Shown here: one piece after another, positions 10,299-19,642 of the stretch | How the letters are laid out: every line of letters starts with the position of its first letter | How positions within the stretch are numbered: the stretch's first letter is position 1 | Source: an uncultured Bacteroidales bacterium | GTDB taxonomy: Bacteria; Bacteroidota; Bacteroidia; Bacteroidales; UBA932 | NCBI GenBank assembly: GCA_944326335.1 | Contig: CALVDM010000015.1 | Coordinates: forward strand, 1-61,439 | DNA length: 61,439 nucleotides | Direction of reading: 5' to 3' | The notes under the pieces: generated by a model | Told to the model about the DNA's origin: nothing | Databases searched by the model: none | Seen by the model: only the letters and a program-made list of their open reading frames with translations | Made by a program: the position numbers and the translations under genes

Positions 10299-10308
10299 TT
10301 TTTTTTTT
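10299..10308 (-). repeat. A10 homopolymer just upstream of the last fimbrial gene
   Basis: Ten consecutive T bases on the + strand (A10 in the mRNA) lie in the 24-bp gap between the two large tip-like genes, ending 6 bases before the ATG of the downstream one. A-rich sequence before a start codon favours initiation in Bacteroidetes, so length changes by slippage could tune translation. It may also be only a normal A-rich translation initiation region. Confidence 0.5.
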
Positions 10309-10316
10309 GCTGCCGG

Positions 10317-13300
10317 TTATTCCATCTGGCATCTTACGACACGGCCTGCAGCCATTCCGGTCGAGTTGTCCTGCCTTATCAGGTACGTGTTGTCGTAGGT
10401 ATTTTCCCTGTACCACCGGATTTCCCTCATGGCTTTGCCTGCAAACGGAGTTGCCGTCGCGATTCTGTGATTCGTACCAGCAAATTCTCCTATGTCCCTC
10501 AAAGCACCGCTGTTCGGGAACCAGATTCCGCCGGAAACAGCCTCATACCTGCCCCATAGAGTCCCTGTATCGCCCTCGAGCCTGTTTGAGTTTATCACTT
10601 CCATCCTGTCCGGTATGTATATGCCGAAATCATTGCTGCACGTGAAACGGAATGTGGAGGTGTAGTTGGCTTCGCAGATATTCGCGCTTTTGAATACATC
10701 GTGCTGCATCACCCTGTAGCCCGGAGGGCACGGGTCATACATCGTTTTGGCGAACGAGCTTCCCGATGTCACTTTCGATCCGACATAGCCCCACAGGTCA
10801 TTTATCTGTCCGTCGGCGTCAGTGTACGTGCTCTGCCAGTTGTTGCCGGAGACATTGAAGAAACTGGTCGGTTTCCTTATGGACGACTCTATGCTTTCGG
10901 GCTGGCCAGTGTTGTGCTGCACCTCCCTGACCAGTGTCCAGCTTCCGTCATAGTCTTTCCTGAACCATGGCTGGGTGGCTCTTGTCGCGGAGTTGAATGC
11001 CGCAGGCTGGAAGAACGGGTCTTTCCTTCCCCACTGGTAGTAGAATCCGAGCCCGGCGTAGATGTTGTCGGAATTGAAACTTCCGGTCTGCCCCGGGCAG
11101 TAAGTCGCTCCGAGATTCCTGTCCATGAGGGTGTATTCTCCGAGCTGCACTGTCTGTATCCCCGGGCAGAGCCACAGGTGCCAGGACCACAGTATGTTGC
11201 CGAATTCATCGTATGCGGCAAGTCCTACATTGCCGTGGGTGTTGTCGTTCACCCTGATGTAGAGCAGCGGTTTCCCGTCCACGAGACTGCCTCCGTCGAG
11301 GACTGTGACAGGGCATTCCGCCTCTATCTCTTCATCTGAAGGATTGCCGTTCACAAGGCTTGTCCACCTGTCGTTCAGCAGGTCTCCCTGCCACCAGAGC
11401 ACATCCACCTTGTCTATCCCGGTGATTGATGCTCCGAGTCCGGCACTGAAATCCCGGTTTACAATGGTGACATTGTGGTCGTCGTCTTCAAGGGTGATGT
11501 TCAGGGTGGTCACTCCGTTGCCGCGGACAGTCGCGTCAAATTCGTAGAAACCGGTGCTCGTGATGTTGTAGGAGTTGGCGGTCTGCTTGTCGCTCAGGTC
11601 CGTGACCGTAGGGGCGGAATCCTCGAACACGCATCTGACCGGATATGCGTCAGACCTCATGACATGGTATCTTGCCGGGTCGGCGATAAGGACGTTGTCA
11701 TAGTCGCCTGCAGCAAAGGCATCCTCGTTGTACCTGAAATGATACGACACGTCGTCGTAGTTCACGCCGGCGTCGGGCCGTCCGTAGAGGTCAGGCTCGT
11801 AAGGCGTAGCCGAATACAGGAATACGTAGTTGTCGGAACTTTCCGAGAATGAGTCGTAGTCCTTGACTTTCACGGCACCGGCCTCGGATACGATACAGCT
11901 CGAGCAAGGATAGTAGATGTCAATCATCCCGTCGATATTGAAGTTGTACCCGGCGAACTTCCCGTTCGATGTCACTGGGACCCCGGACATGTTTTCGCTC
12001 GGGTCTTCCCAGATAGGGTTGCCCGGAACACGGTAGCCTGGAGGGCACGGGTCGTAGATTGTCTTGACTATGTCGTCCCTCATGGAGATATATCCCCAGA
12101 AATGTTCGGAATTCACATTGTCGGCATCGGACACCCAGCTGTTGCTCTGCCCGCTTCCGTCGAAGAAATATGTCATGGGATGCTGGACGGCATAGTCCAC
12201 GGACACCCTCCTGTCTTCATAAACGGGATGCACCGTCCCGTCCACTCCTTCCCACTGCTCACCGTCGTTGAACGGAGCCGGGAAGAACGGGTCTTTCCTG
12301 CCCCATTGATAGTAAAGGCCAGTGTATGCGATATTCTCATTCAGGTCGATGCCGTGCTCGAAAAATCCGTCCCAGCTGTCGGTCACGGCTCCGAGGTTGC
12401 GGTCGAGTGCCACATAGCCGTTCGAGTAGCCCTGGTTTATCGGCTTGTCCGTTATCCAGATATGCCAGGACCATATGATGTTGCCGACGGCATCGTATGC
12501 TGCTATCTTGACATTCCCCTTGTACTGGAGGCTGAAGTCGGTCATGTCATATTCCACGGAACCGTCCGGGTTGGTTGTCCCTGCTCCGGGCACCTTGAAG
12601 ATGACTTTGCCGTTGCTCAGTTTGTCCGACACGAGTTCGATGACAGGCGTAGTCGCCCGCTTGTCCTCCGGCACAGGCTCCCAGGAGTCTCCGACTTTCA
12701 TCATAAGGGCGTCCGAACGCACTATCCCTATATGGTCCACATTCAGGGCTGTGCCGTCGCTGTCCAGGACTATGCTCTGCCCGTTCCTCCCTCTCAGCTC
12801 GTTCCCTTCGTCACCGTTCCCCTTGACCGTGCCGTCGAAGCAGTAGCCCCGGTTGGCGGAGGACACGATGTATGAATTGGCCGTGCCGTAGCGGGAAAGG
12901 TCCGTAAGCAGGTCGAAGTCCTCGTCAATGATGTATTCGTTGTCGTCAACAGTCCAGTCCATGGCCGACACCTCGGCGTTGATGATGCCTTTCGAGGAGA
13001 ACTTGAGGAAAATATTATAGACATAGCCTGGCTTGAAATTCCTGGCAATCGAGACGGAATTGGCCGTAGTCTGGTTTTCAGTCGTCGCGCTTATCCCGAG
13101 CACCCCCGATGTCGGGGCGCCGCCGAGGACCGTGCCCACGGAAATCAGGGAAGTCTCTGACGGGATTCCAGGATGGAGTTCGAAAGCCTGGTCGTCCGGA
13201 CCGAGGACCATATACTGATGAGTCGCGTCGCTGTATTCGAACTCCACTGCCTCGCCTGCAGTGATGTCGTCCGGAAGGAGGATTGTCACCTCATCGGGGA

Positions 13301-13961
13301 GGTTTGTCAGAGTGATTGACGTCACTTTCCCCCATTCGGCCTTCGTATCTTCGTCAACAGCGTATGCGTGAATCCTGTATTTGCACAGTGCATGCCTGAA
13401 CTCCATCGCAGGTATGCCGCTGGAGTAGTTCCCTTTGACGAAATCGCTCACCATCACGTCCGTGTCGGCGGATTCGTCGATTCTGTATGTCATGTACGGC
13501 TTTGCATGGGTCCCGTCTGCAGGATGGATGACACGGCTGCCGTTGTAAAGTTCCCAGTTCGCTCCCGGATTTCCTTCCGTGTCGCTTTGCGCCGGATACC
13601 AGCCGGCAAATCCGGTCTCGGTTGTCCTGTCGATGAAAAACTGCGTCGGAGTGACGATGATGTCCCGTTTGAACAGCCCGTCGTTCGACGGTGTCCCGCT
13701 CATGGTGGCAGGAAGTTCCTCCTTGCCAGCAGGAGAGTCACCGCCGCCCTCATCCCACCGTATCAGGTTGATGTCGAGGTCATCGTATGTCCCTTCCTTG
13801 TCGAGGGCCGCCTTGGTGGAGACGGACACTGCATCCACCCTGGCGCCGAGTTCGATTCTCATGCTCCCGTCCGGAGCCTCGAGGTCTTCCCTGATGCAGC
13901 CGGCGGCTGTCAGGAGCAGGAGAAGATATATGATTTGGCTTTTACGCATGTTTCTGTGCAT
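10317..13961 (-). CDS. giant fimbrillin-like lipoprotein with two tandem tip-type modules
   Basis: 1214 residues; a second possible start is Met5 (13949). The signal peptide ends in a lipobox (LTAAGC, Cys at about residue 22). An N-terminal fimbrillin-like region (about 30-340, with GWYPAQSDTEG and FKPGYVYNIFLKF) is followed by two copies of one module. Copy 1 has WSWHIWITDKP near residue 497, DRNLGAV, YYQWGRKDPFF and YDPCPPGYRVP near residue 639. Copy 2 has WSWHLWLCPG near residue 924, DRNLGATYCPG, YYQWGRKDPFF and YDPCPPGYRV near residue 1079. The downstream gene has one more copy. This looks like module duplication in a surface adhesin. A tip or ligand-binding role is inferred, not shown. 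Confidence 0.75.
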   Translation of the reverse strand: MHRNMRKSQIIYLLLLLTAAGCIREDLEAPDGSMRIELGARVDAVSVSTKAALDKEGTYDDLDINLIRWDEGGGDSPAGKEELPATMSGTPSNDGLFKRDIIVTPTQFFIDRTTETGFAGWYPAQSDTEGNPGANWELYNGSRVIHPADGTHAKPYMTYRIDESADTDVMVSDFVKGNYSSGIPAMEFRHALCKYRIHAYAVDEDTKAEWGKVTSITLTNLPDEVTILLPDDITAGEAVEFEYSDATHQYMVLGPDDQAFELHPGIPSETSLISVGTVLGGAPTSGVLGISATTENQTTANSVSIARNFKPGYVYNIFLKFSSKGIINAEVSAMDWTVDDNEYIIDEDFDLLTDLSRYGTANSYIVSSANRGYCFDGTVKGNGDEGNELRGRNGQSIVLDSDGTALNVDHIGIVRSDALMMKVGDSWEPVPEDKRATTPVIELVSDKLSNGKVIFKVPGAGTTNPDGSVEYDMTDFSLQYKGNVKIAAYDAVGNIIWSWHIWITDKPINQGYSNGYVALDRNLGAVTDSWDGFFEHGIDLNENIAYTGLYYQWGRKDPFFPAPFNDGEQWEGVDGTVHPVYEDRRVSVDYAVQHPMTYFFDGSGQSNSWVSDADNVNSEHFWGYISMRDDIVKTIYDPCPPGYRVPGNPIWEDPSENMSGVPVTSNGKFAGYNFNIDGMIDIYYPCSSCIVSEAGAVKVKDYDSFSESSDNYVFLYSATPYEPDLYGRPDAGVNYDDVSYHFRYNEDAFAAGDYDNVLIADPARYHVMRSDAYPVRCVFEDSAPTVTDLSDKQTANSYNITSTGFYEFDATVRGNGVTTLNITLEDDDHNVTIVNRDFSAGLGASITGIDKVDVLWWQGDLLNDRWTSLVNGNPSDEEIEAECPVTVLDGGSLVDGKPLLYIRVNDNTHGNVGLAAYDEFGNILWSWHLWLCPGIQTVQLGEYTLMDRNLGATYCPGQTGSFNSDNIYAGLGFYYQWGRKDPFFQPAAFNSATRATQPWFRKDYDGSWTLVREVQHNTGQPESIESSIRKPTSFFNVSGNNWQSTYTDADGQINDLWGYVGSKVTSGSSFAKTMYDPCPPGYRVMQHDVFKSANICEANYTSTFRFTCSNDFGIYIPDRMEVINSNRLEGDTGTLWGRYEAVSGGIWFPNSGALRDIGEFAGTNHRIATATPFAGKAMREIRWYRENTYDNTYLIRQDNSTGMAAGRVVRCQME

Positions 13962-13969
13962 ATCCGGTC

Positions 13970-15088
13970 CTATTCTTCAGTGTCGTCAGGGAGCAGTGTG
14001 CTTTCTATGAAATCCACTTCCTCCCATTTGGCTATGGTACCCTTGAGTTCAGTGCTTGTGTCTATTGAAAGATAATACCTTATCTTGTGTCCCCGGGTCC
14101 ATGTGGCCGGAGAGAAACCGGACAGGTCGAATGTCACATCGTACTGGACATCGGTGCCGTTTTCTTCCGTCGTGTATGAAATGTGCAGCTGCACCGTTCT
14201 CGGCGTGGAGCCCGCTTCTTCGTATGTAGGCTGCTGGACGGTCAGGAAATACATCACCCTGTATTCAGGGCTGTAGGAGAACTTGCCGTCAGTCGTGCCG
14301 GACGGGTCGAATTTCTTGATTTGCAGGCCTCCCTCAGGCGCGTATTCATATTCTGTCACCTTGGTGTAGTCGCGGGAGAGCCGCCAGGCATTCTTCATGC
14401 CGTTGGAGCCGGCCGGGTCAGAGGATGTGGCAGGTTCCGACAGGATGAACGTGGCGGAGTGTATGACGCCGGAAAAGCTCACCGAGTTGAGACGGACGTT
14501 TTCCATGGCAGGGCTTGCGGAAATGTACAGTTCCACCCCTGTGGTCACACGTTCGAATTCCAGATTCACGAGTGCCGGCCTCGAACTGCTGGCGTTGACT
14601 GTGTAGGACATCAGGAAATCCGTCCATACGTTGTCGGCTGCAACATAGTAGTCCGGCTGTATTATGGTGACCATTTTTCCGTTGTTGGATATCGTGCCGG
14701 TGGAAGAGTCCCTTTCCGGAATCCGCCCTCCGCCGACGCTGTACGTGTAGGCGTAGAATGAATAATTTACGTTTCCCGAAGCCCAGTCCACCATGGAGCG
14801 CCAGACTCCGTTGTCCAGATAGTCCACCCTGGTGTTGTTGAATTCTGTCCCCCTGAGGTCTTCAGTGACATAGATGGCAGGTTTCAGGGAATTAAGGGTC
14901 TCGGTATCCTCGATTATTGCCTTTGTCGGGAGGGATTTGACGTAGAAGGCTATGCAATTGTCGCAGCTGTCCTCCACGCCGTCCTCCGGTTCTGTCCGGG
15001 TGCATGAGGATACTGCAGCCGCCAGGGCGATGATCGCCGGAACAACTGTCCCCGCAAGTATTCTTTTTGTCATGTATGCAGTTTTCAT
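13970..15088 (-). CDS. fimbrillin-family lipoprotein
   Basis: 372 residues when started at 15088. This start is chosen over an upstream one because its ATG overlaps the stop of the previous gene as ATGA and is followed by a lipoprotein signal peptide (AALAAAVSSC, Cys near residue 29). The body contains features of fimbrillin-like (Mfa_like) proteins: a VTTGVELYISA strand, MVTIIQPDYYVAA, and a C-terminal WTRGHKIRYYLSIDTS segment before the final strand. It probably forms a minor or structural subunit of the leftward fimbria. It is one of several diverged paralogues in this operon, and which of them is the shaft cannot be told from this gene alone. Confidence 0.7.
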   Translation of the reverse strand: MKTAYMTKRILAGTVVPAIIALAAAVSSCTRTEPEDGVEDSCDNCIAFYVKSLPTKAIIEDTETLNSLKPAIYVTEDLRGTEFNNTRVDYLDNGVWRSMVDWASGNVNYSFYAYTYSVGGGRIPERDSSTGTISNNGKMVTIIQPDYYVAADNVWTDFLMSYTVNASSSRPALVNLEFERVTTGVELYISASPAMENVRLNSVSFSGVIHSATFILSEPATSSDPAGSNGMKNAWRLSRDYTKVTEYEYAPEGGLQIKKFDPSGTTDGKFSYSPEYRVMYFLTVQQPTYEEAGSTPRTVQLHISYTTEENGTDVQYDVTFDLSGFSPATWTRGHKIRYYLSIDTSTELKGTIAKWEEVDFIESTLLPDDTEE

Positions 15089-16218
15089 CAGTCTTCCAAT
15101 GTTACGTCGTCGGTTACCCATGGCACCACTACCGCGCTGAAGGATATCCTGCGGTCGGCAATTTCGATGGTGTAGATATATCTGTAGCCTGAACGCCACT
15201 GCTCTATCATGTCCTTGATGAAAAGGCTGAATGTCTTGTCACCTGTCCATGATGTGCTTATCACCGCACTGGCATTCTGCAGCCCTTCGCTGTCGTGCGG
15301 CCACATGAGGATGCACCCGTCAGCCCCTATGTTGCTGTCCCCGGTAGCCCCATGATATGCGAACGGGTTTGTCTGCACGTTGTATTCGAGTTGCATGGAC
15401 GGGCTCGAGAAGCCTTTCCCTATGCCTTCGTCAGTGGAGAGATGCTCAAGCGTCCCGTCTTCCATGATGGTGACACTTCCGCTGTTCGACAGTCCGGACA
15501 GGGACAATGTTTTGAGTGTGACTGTTTCCCCCGGTATGAGATTCACGATGTTGAACTGTACGGCAGCGAAAAGATGATGCATCTCCAGTTCCACCGGTCT
15601 GTACGGGTTCGTCTCGGTCATCCTGCGGGTGTGGGTGGCGTAGCAGAAATCGAACTGCTTGTCCTGGGTGAGCTCCCAGTCCTTGATTACGAGTGTGGAC
15701 AGCCTCGGATTGTAGGTGAGTCCCTCAGGGAAGGTGCTTTTGGACGGGTCCGTCTCGTTGGAAGCCTTTCTGGACACTGTCACGCACTTATCAAGGAAGA
15801 GGTCCTTTATCCCGTTGCTGTATTTCCATGTGTACGCGGAAAAATAGTGTGTCCCGGTGGAAGTCCACCAGTAGTCTTCGTATGAGTCACCGACCTTGAA
15901 GTCCCATTGGGAAACGCCTCCGTCGGTGTGGTATTCGGCTATCCTGTCGTCGATGTATGCTTCGATATAATCATCCTTGTCGTCGCCGTCCACGCTTCCG
16001 ATATCTTCGTGCGTGGTGAACCTGTCGTTGACTTTTATCTGGGAGCCCGGCACGGCGAAATTGTCAGGGGTGAGCAATGCCTTCGACATTGCCGCGACAT
16101 CGGGCGAGAAGGAAATCACCGGGACGGAACGATCCGTTCCGCCGTCTCCTGTCGAAACTTCGGTTTTCGTGCAGGACAGCACTGCCGCCGCCGCGATTAT
16201 GACTGCAAAAAATTTCAT
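15088..16218 (-). CDS. fimbrillin-family lipoprotein
   Basis: 376 residues. Signal peptide with lipobox AAVLSC (Cys16). The layout matches fimbrillin-like proteins: after a Lys/Arg-flanked N-terminal strand (VISFSPDVAAMSKALLT) come YFSAYTWKYSNGI, LEMHHLFAAVQFNIVNLIPGETVTLKTLSLSG (the second-half strand typical of Mfa-type folds) and a C-terminal WRSGYRYIYTIEI. Start and stop codons overlap the neighbours by one base on each side, so translation is probably coupled through this cluster. A fimbrial subunit role is inferred from fold features and context. Confidence 0.72.
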   Translation of the reverse strand: MKFFAVIIAAAAVLSCTKTEVSTGDGGTDRSVPVISFSPDVAAMSKALLTPDNFAVPGSQIKVNDRFTTHEDIGSVDGDDKDDYIEAYIDDRIAEYHTDGGVSQWDFKVGDSYEDYWWTSTGTHYFSAYTWKYSNGIKDLFLDKCVTVSRKASNETDPSKSTFPEGLTYNPRLSTLVIKDWELTQDKQFDFCYATHTRRMTETNPYRPVELEMHHLFAAVQFNIVNLIPGETVTLKTLSLSGLSNSGSVTIMEDGTLEHLSTDEGIGKGFSSPSMQLEYNVQTNPFAYHGATGDSNIGADGCILMWPHDSEGLQNASAVISTSWTGDKTFSLFIKDMIEQWRSGYRYIYTIEIADRRISFSAVVVPWVTDDVTLED

Positions 16219-17135
16219 TATTCAGTTTCCGTTGCCGTATCGTCAGAAGCCGAGCTGCCGATACCCGGCGAATGTTTCACAATGCCTTCTGTCAGTGTAA
16301 GTGTGTAGGTGTAATGCCGTCCCGGCTGCCATTCCGCCTCGAGTTCCTCTGTCCGGTTTTCCTGCCCGGTGAGCCAGTTGCTGTCGGCAGTCTGGAAAGA
16401 GTACACCACCTTTACCGTCGGACGGGACTGCTGCGGGATGATATTCAATGTCTTGCCGAAAAATTCCGGCTCCCTGTCCACATCATCGCTGATGCCGGTC
16501 GAGGAGCTGTCATAGAAGACAATGTCGGTCTTTTCTCCGGAAGGTTTCCACCGGGGTTCGGCTGAAGAGTCGAAACTCCCCGATACATAAACTCCGCAGA
16601 GAACGATTTTCTCGAGTTTGACGGAAGTCACGTGGTTCAGCCCGTTCGCCACCCTGAAATCCACCTTGGAGGTGGCAAGGCTGAACCTTATGTAGACTTT
16701 CCCGCAGTCCTTGTCCAGCATCGGAGTCACGTCCGATATGTACAGTTCTCCTGAGTCCCCGTCCGTGTCGTAGCCTTCAATCGTCAGACTTCCGTCAGTC
16801 TCGAGATACATGTTGTGGCCGTATGGGGCATAGCCGAAGAACCGGAGCTGTCTGTCTTCCGGCCAGAGGTATGCGGTCCCGGTCGTCCAGCCGGTCCCGT
16901 CGAAACTTACCCTTTCCCTGTCCATGAACAGTTCCCCGTCTCCGGATGTCCCCCAGACCCCGAAATCCATGTCTTCGGGAAATGCCGCGGAATCTGCAGA
17001 ACGCACATCCATTCCGATAACGGGGATGAAGCTGACAGGCTCCTGCCCGCCGTCCGTCTTTGTGGACGACAGGCAGGATGTCATTATCAGCAATCCTGCC
17101 GCAGGGCAGATGCAGGTCTTCAGAAATCCGCGCAT
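16218..17135 (-). CDS. fimbrillin-family lipoprotein (short)
   Basis: 305 residues. Lipoprotein signal peptide (LLIMTSC, Cys about residue 21). Fimbrillin-like signatures are GTAYLWPEDRQLRFFGYAPYG, IRFSLATSKVDFRVANGLNHVTSVKL and a C-terminal WQPGRHYTYTLTLTEGIV. It is the shortest of the fimbrillin-like proteins in this operon, which would fit an accessory subunit. The stop codon overlaps the downstream ATG (TAATG), and the upstream gene ends 10 bp away. Confidence 0.7.
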   Translation of the reverse strand: MRGFLKTCICPAAGLLIMTSCLSSTKTDGGQEPVSFIPVIGMDVRSADSAAFPEDMDFGVWGTSGDGELFMDRERVSFDGTGWTTGTAYLWPEDRQLRFFGYAPYGHNMYLETDGSLTIEGYDTDGDSGELYISDVTPMLDKDCGKVYIRFSLATSKVDFRVANGLNHVTSVKLEKIVLCGVYVSGSFDSSAEPRWKPSGEKTDIVFYDSSSTGISDDVDREPEFFGKTLNIIPQQSRPTVKVVYSFQTADSNWLTGQENRTEELEAEWQPGRHYTYTLTLTEGIVKHSPGIGSSASDDTATETE

Positions 17136-17145
17136 GCCTGGTTCC

Positions 17146-18240
17146 TTATTTTACTTCGTAGTCAGATGCGTTCACATTCTCCCAGAGGTCGATAGACGGG
17201 TCTATGAGAATCTCGTCCGCACTCATTGTTATTGTGTAGAGATAGTGCTTGTTGATTTCCCAGCTGGAAATTTTGTTGGCAGAGTTGTCAGTGACATCGG
17301 AGAGTTCTATCGTGAGCGGATTCTGCTCTACGAAAGGCTGGTCGACAGCGGCTTTCTGCTCGTATTCGATTGTGAGAGACTTTGCAGTCTGAGGGATTAC
17401 AAGGATTCCCTCGACAGGGATAAAGCCTCCGTTTACCAGGACGTTATCTCCCGCAGTGGTCTGGTTGAAGTTCGCGTCATAGATGACGAAGCTCTCCGGA
17501 GTGGAGTTGTTGGCAGTCCAGACAGGTGCAGGCCAGTTGTTTGTCCCGGCACCGGAAGTGAAGGTTTCCTTTGTGCTGACGTTGTTGAGGGTTATCTTGT
17601 TTACCTTGAACAGATTGTCCATTCCTGCGGCACTCCTGAACCTGAATGTGAGCCATGAAAGTGCATGCTTGAACAGGACAGGGTGTGTCCCGCTGTTCAC
17701 TGACTTTGTGTCGGATGCTACGTCGAAGTACAGGAGGTCAACCATCTTGTAATTGGCGTTCTGCGCTATTGCATCGAGGGAATTGACATACGAGTAGGCT
17801 CCCTGGGTGAAGCCGGTCAGAGTCATTTTCGAGCTCCCGGTGTTGAATTCATACTCCGCATTTTCCACGGTAGCGTCTGCAGGGCTGTAACCTGAGAAAT
17901 ACAGGGAACCGGACTTAGGCCAGTAGTAGGGTACAGGTGTTCCTCCCCATACTCCTGAATTTTCCTTTTCCCCGAAAACGACATTGTCGAGATAGATGGA
18001 GAGTTCGGTGTTCATGCGGAATTCAGTTCCGGCATCGAGTGCGGTGTAGGCAGCCCATACCCTGAACTGTTCATCGCCAGAATACTCGTTTCCGGTGTAC
18101 GGACCGGTAACGGATTTGGTTGCCTTGTAGTTGACCGGCGCAAGGTCGATTGCGACATCGGTGTCGTCATAGACGACCTCGCTCTTTGTGCAGGCTGCCA
18201 TTGCTGCAACGGCAGCTGCGACGAACAATAATTTTTTCAT
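17146..18240 (-). CDS. fimbrillin-family lipoprotein, candidate major shaft subunit
   Basis: 364 residues from Met at 18240, preferred to an ORF start nine codons upstream because MKKLLFVAAAVAAMAAC is a textbook lipoprotein signal (Cys17) and the ATG follows an A-rich stretch. Typical fimbrillin features follow: VYDDTDVAIDLAPV, YYWPKSGSLYFSGYSPA, FKHALSWLTFRFRSAAGMD, GILVIPQTAKSLTIEYEQKA and WEINKHYLYTITMSADEI. The sequence is somewhat less GC-rich and simpler in codon choice than its neighbours, and it has the widest gap upstream (45 bp). Both would suit a highly translated major subunit, but that assignment is inference. It is clearly paralogous to the gene just upstream. Confidence 0.75.
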   Translation of the reverse strand: MKKLLFVAAAVAAMAACTKSEVVYDDTDVAIDLAPVNYKATKSVTGPYTGNEYSGDEQFRVWAAYTALDAGTEFRMNTELSIYLDNVVFGEKENSGVWGGTPVPYYWPKSGSLYFSGYSPADATVENAEYEFNTGSSKMTLTGFTQGAYSYVNSLDAIAQNANYKMVDLLYFDVASDTKSVNSGTHPVLFKHALSWLTFRFRSAAGMDNLFKVNKITLNNVSTKETFTSGAGTNNWPAPVWTANNSTPESFVIYDANFNQTTAGDNVLVNGGFIPVEGILVIPQTAKSLTIEYEQKAAVDQPFVEQNPLTIELSDVTDNSANKISSWEINKHYLYTITMSADEILIDPSIDLWENVNASDYEVK

Positions 18241-18285
18241 TTTATCTGTTGTGTTGTTGATATTCATTTCATGTATTCCTGCCTC

Positions 18286-19626
18286 TCAGTTTACAGTCAC
18301 GCTTCCAGGCCGTTCTTCCCATTCGAGCACATCAGGCTCCACGGTAATTTTGTGGAGAGAGAACACTATATCGTATGTGTAGTGCTTCCCCATTTCCCAT
18401 CGTCCGTTCTCGGTTACGCTGTCGAGAGGGCAGACGTAGGTCTGTGTGAGAGGGGTGTCGTCCGACGTGTGCTGCAGGTACTCGATGACAAGCACCGACT
18501 CCTTCCCGGCGGCTTCATCCGAGACAGGCTGCGGTATCACTATCATATCTCCGAGGAAGAAGCCTTTTTCGTCTACCTTCACGAACTCTATCTCATCCGG
18601 GTCGGGCTCCTCCATGTCCCTGTCCCCGTCATGGCTGAACAGCACCGTCTCCCTGACATCACCGTTTGCCCCGGTGTCGTATCTGAAGTTGCTCCAGCAT
18701 CCGGCTTCCCTCGAGTCGAAGTCTGCCTGCCAGTAGATGTCGCTCAATGTGACCTCCGAGATGCTGAACAGCCCCGGGGTCTCGGCGGTTATCCTGAAGT
18801 CCAGCCATGCGCATGCATGCTTGAATGTGACCGGAATCGCCTCCGTGGACGAGTCGAACGACATGTTGCCGGCATCATCCGTCTCGAACCACATGAAGTC
18901 GAAAGTCTCGTTTTCAGCCCAGTGGTTGTCGTGCTCCCAGTTGTAGTCTCCCTGCCTGAAGTCCTTGACTGTCAGTCCGGGGTTGGCATAGCCTCCTGCT
19001 TCGTCGATGTCGTAGACGGCATCTATCGGCGCGAAGTCCCTGTGCTCCACAGTCACTTCCTCATTGTCGACTTCTTCCGTTGTCTCGTAGAAATCGAACG
19101 TCTGGTACGGGCTGTAGCCTGCGAAAATCAGCGAGCCTGTATTGGGCCAATACTGAGGGACCCTCTCTACGGTTGAGAACACCTCTGTCTCGGAGAGTGC
19201 GATGTATGACGTCCCTTTCACATAGTCGGGACTTCCTGTCGCTCTTTCGTACACAAGCGGCACTTCGTTCTTGCCTCCGCCCCAGTATGAATCCCCGGCT
19301 GCGCGTTTGCAGAACGGGACCTTGTACAGGTAGGTATTCATGTCGCCTCCGGCGGAGGTGAATGCCTCCCATGTCTGCCCGGCTCCCGTGATTTTATGGT
19401 ATGCAAAGACTCCGAATGTCTCGTATCCGTCAAATGTGGTCTCCATGCCTCCCGAGATGATTTTCGTGTCCGGCCTTGTCACAGGCGACAGACCTATCTC
19501 CGTCTGCGTGTCGTCATATACTGCAATCGTCCCGGTGCATGCGCCCGGAAGCAAGGCAATGGCCGCCGCTCCCGCTGCTGCAATGCAGCGGAGGATGAAT
19601 CCCTGTATGTATCCTGTCCTTTTCAT
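18286..19626 (-). CDS. fimbrillin-family lipoprotein, paralogue of the downstream gene
   Basis: 446 residues if started at 19626 (MKRTGYIQG...), which begins 16 bp after the stop of the previous gene and gives a signal peptide ending in LLPGAC (Cys about residue 30); the longer open frame adds an Arg-rich stretch that overlaps the upstream gene. It shares the order of motifs of its downstream neighbour: VYDDTQTEIGLSPV, YWPNTGSLIFAGYSPYQ, FKHACAWLDFRITAETPG, MIVIPQPVSD, and WEMGKHYTYDIVFSLHKI. It is a larger fimbrillin variant, probably from duplication, and may be an alternative shaft or accessory subunit. Confidence 0.73.
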   Translation of the reverse strand: MKRTGYIQGFILRCIAAAGAAAIALLPGACTGTIAVYDDTQTEIGLSPVTRPDTKIISGGMETTFDGYETFGVFAYHKITGAGQTWEAFTSAGGDMNTYLYKVPFCKRAAGDSYWGGGKNEVPLVYERATGSPDYVKGTSYIALSETEVFSTVERVPQYWPNTGSLIFAGYSPYQTFDFYETTEEVDNEEVTVEHRDFAPIDAVYDIDEAGGYANPGLTVKDFRQGDYNWEHDNHWAENETFDFMWFETDDAGNMSFDSSTEAIPVTFKHACAWLDFRITAETPGLFSISEVTLSDIYWQADFDSREAGCWSNFRYDTGANGDVRETVLFSHDGDRDMEEPDPDEIEFVKVDEKGFFLGDMIVIPQPVSDEAAGKESVLVIEYLQHTSDDTPLTQTYVCPLDSVTENGRWEMGKHYTYDIVFSLHKITVEPDVLEWEERPGSVTVN

Positions 19627-19642
19627 GTCCTGTCTGCGGCTG

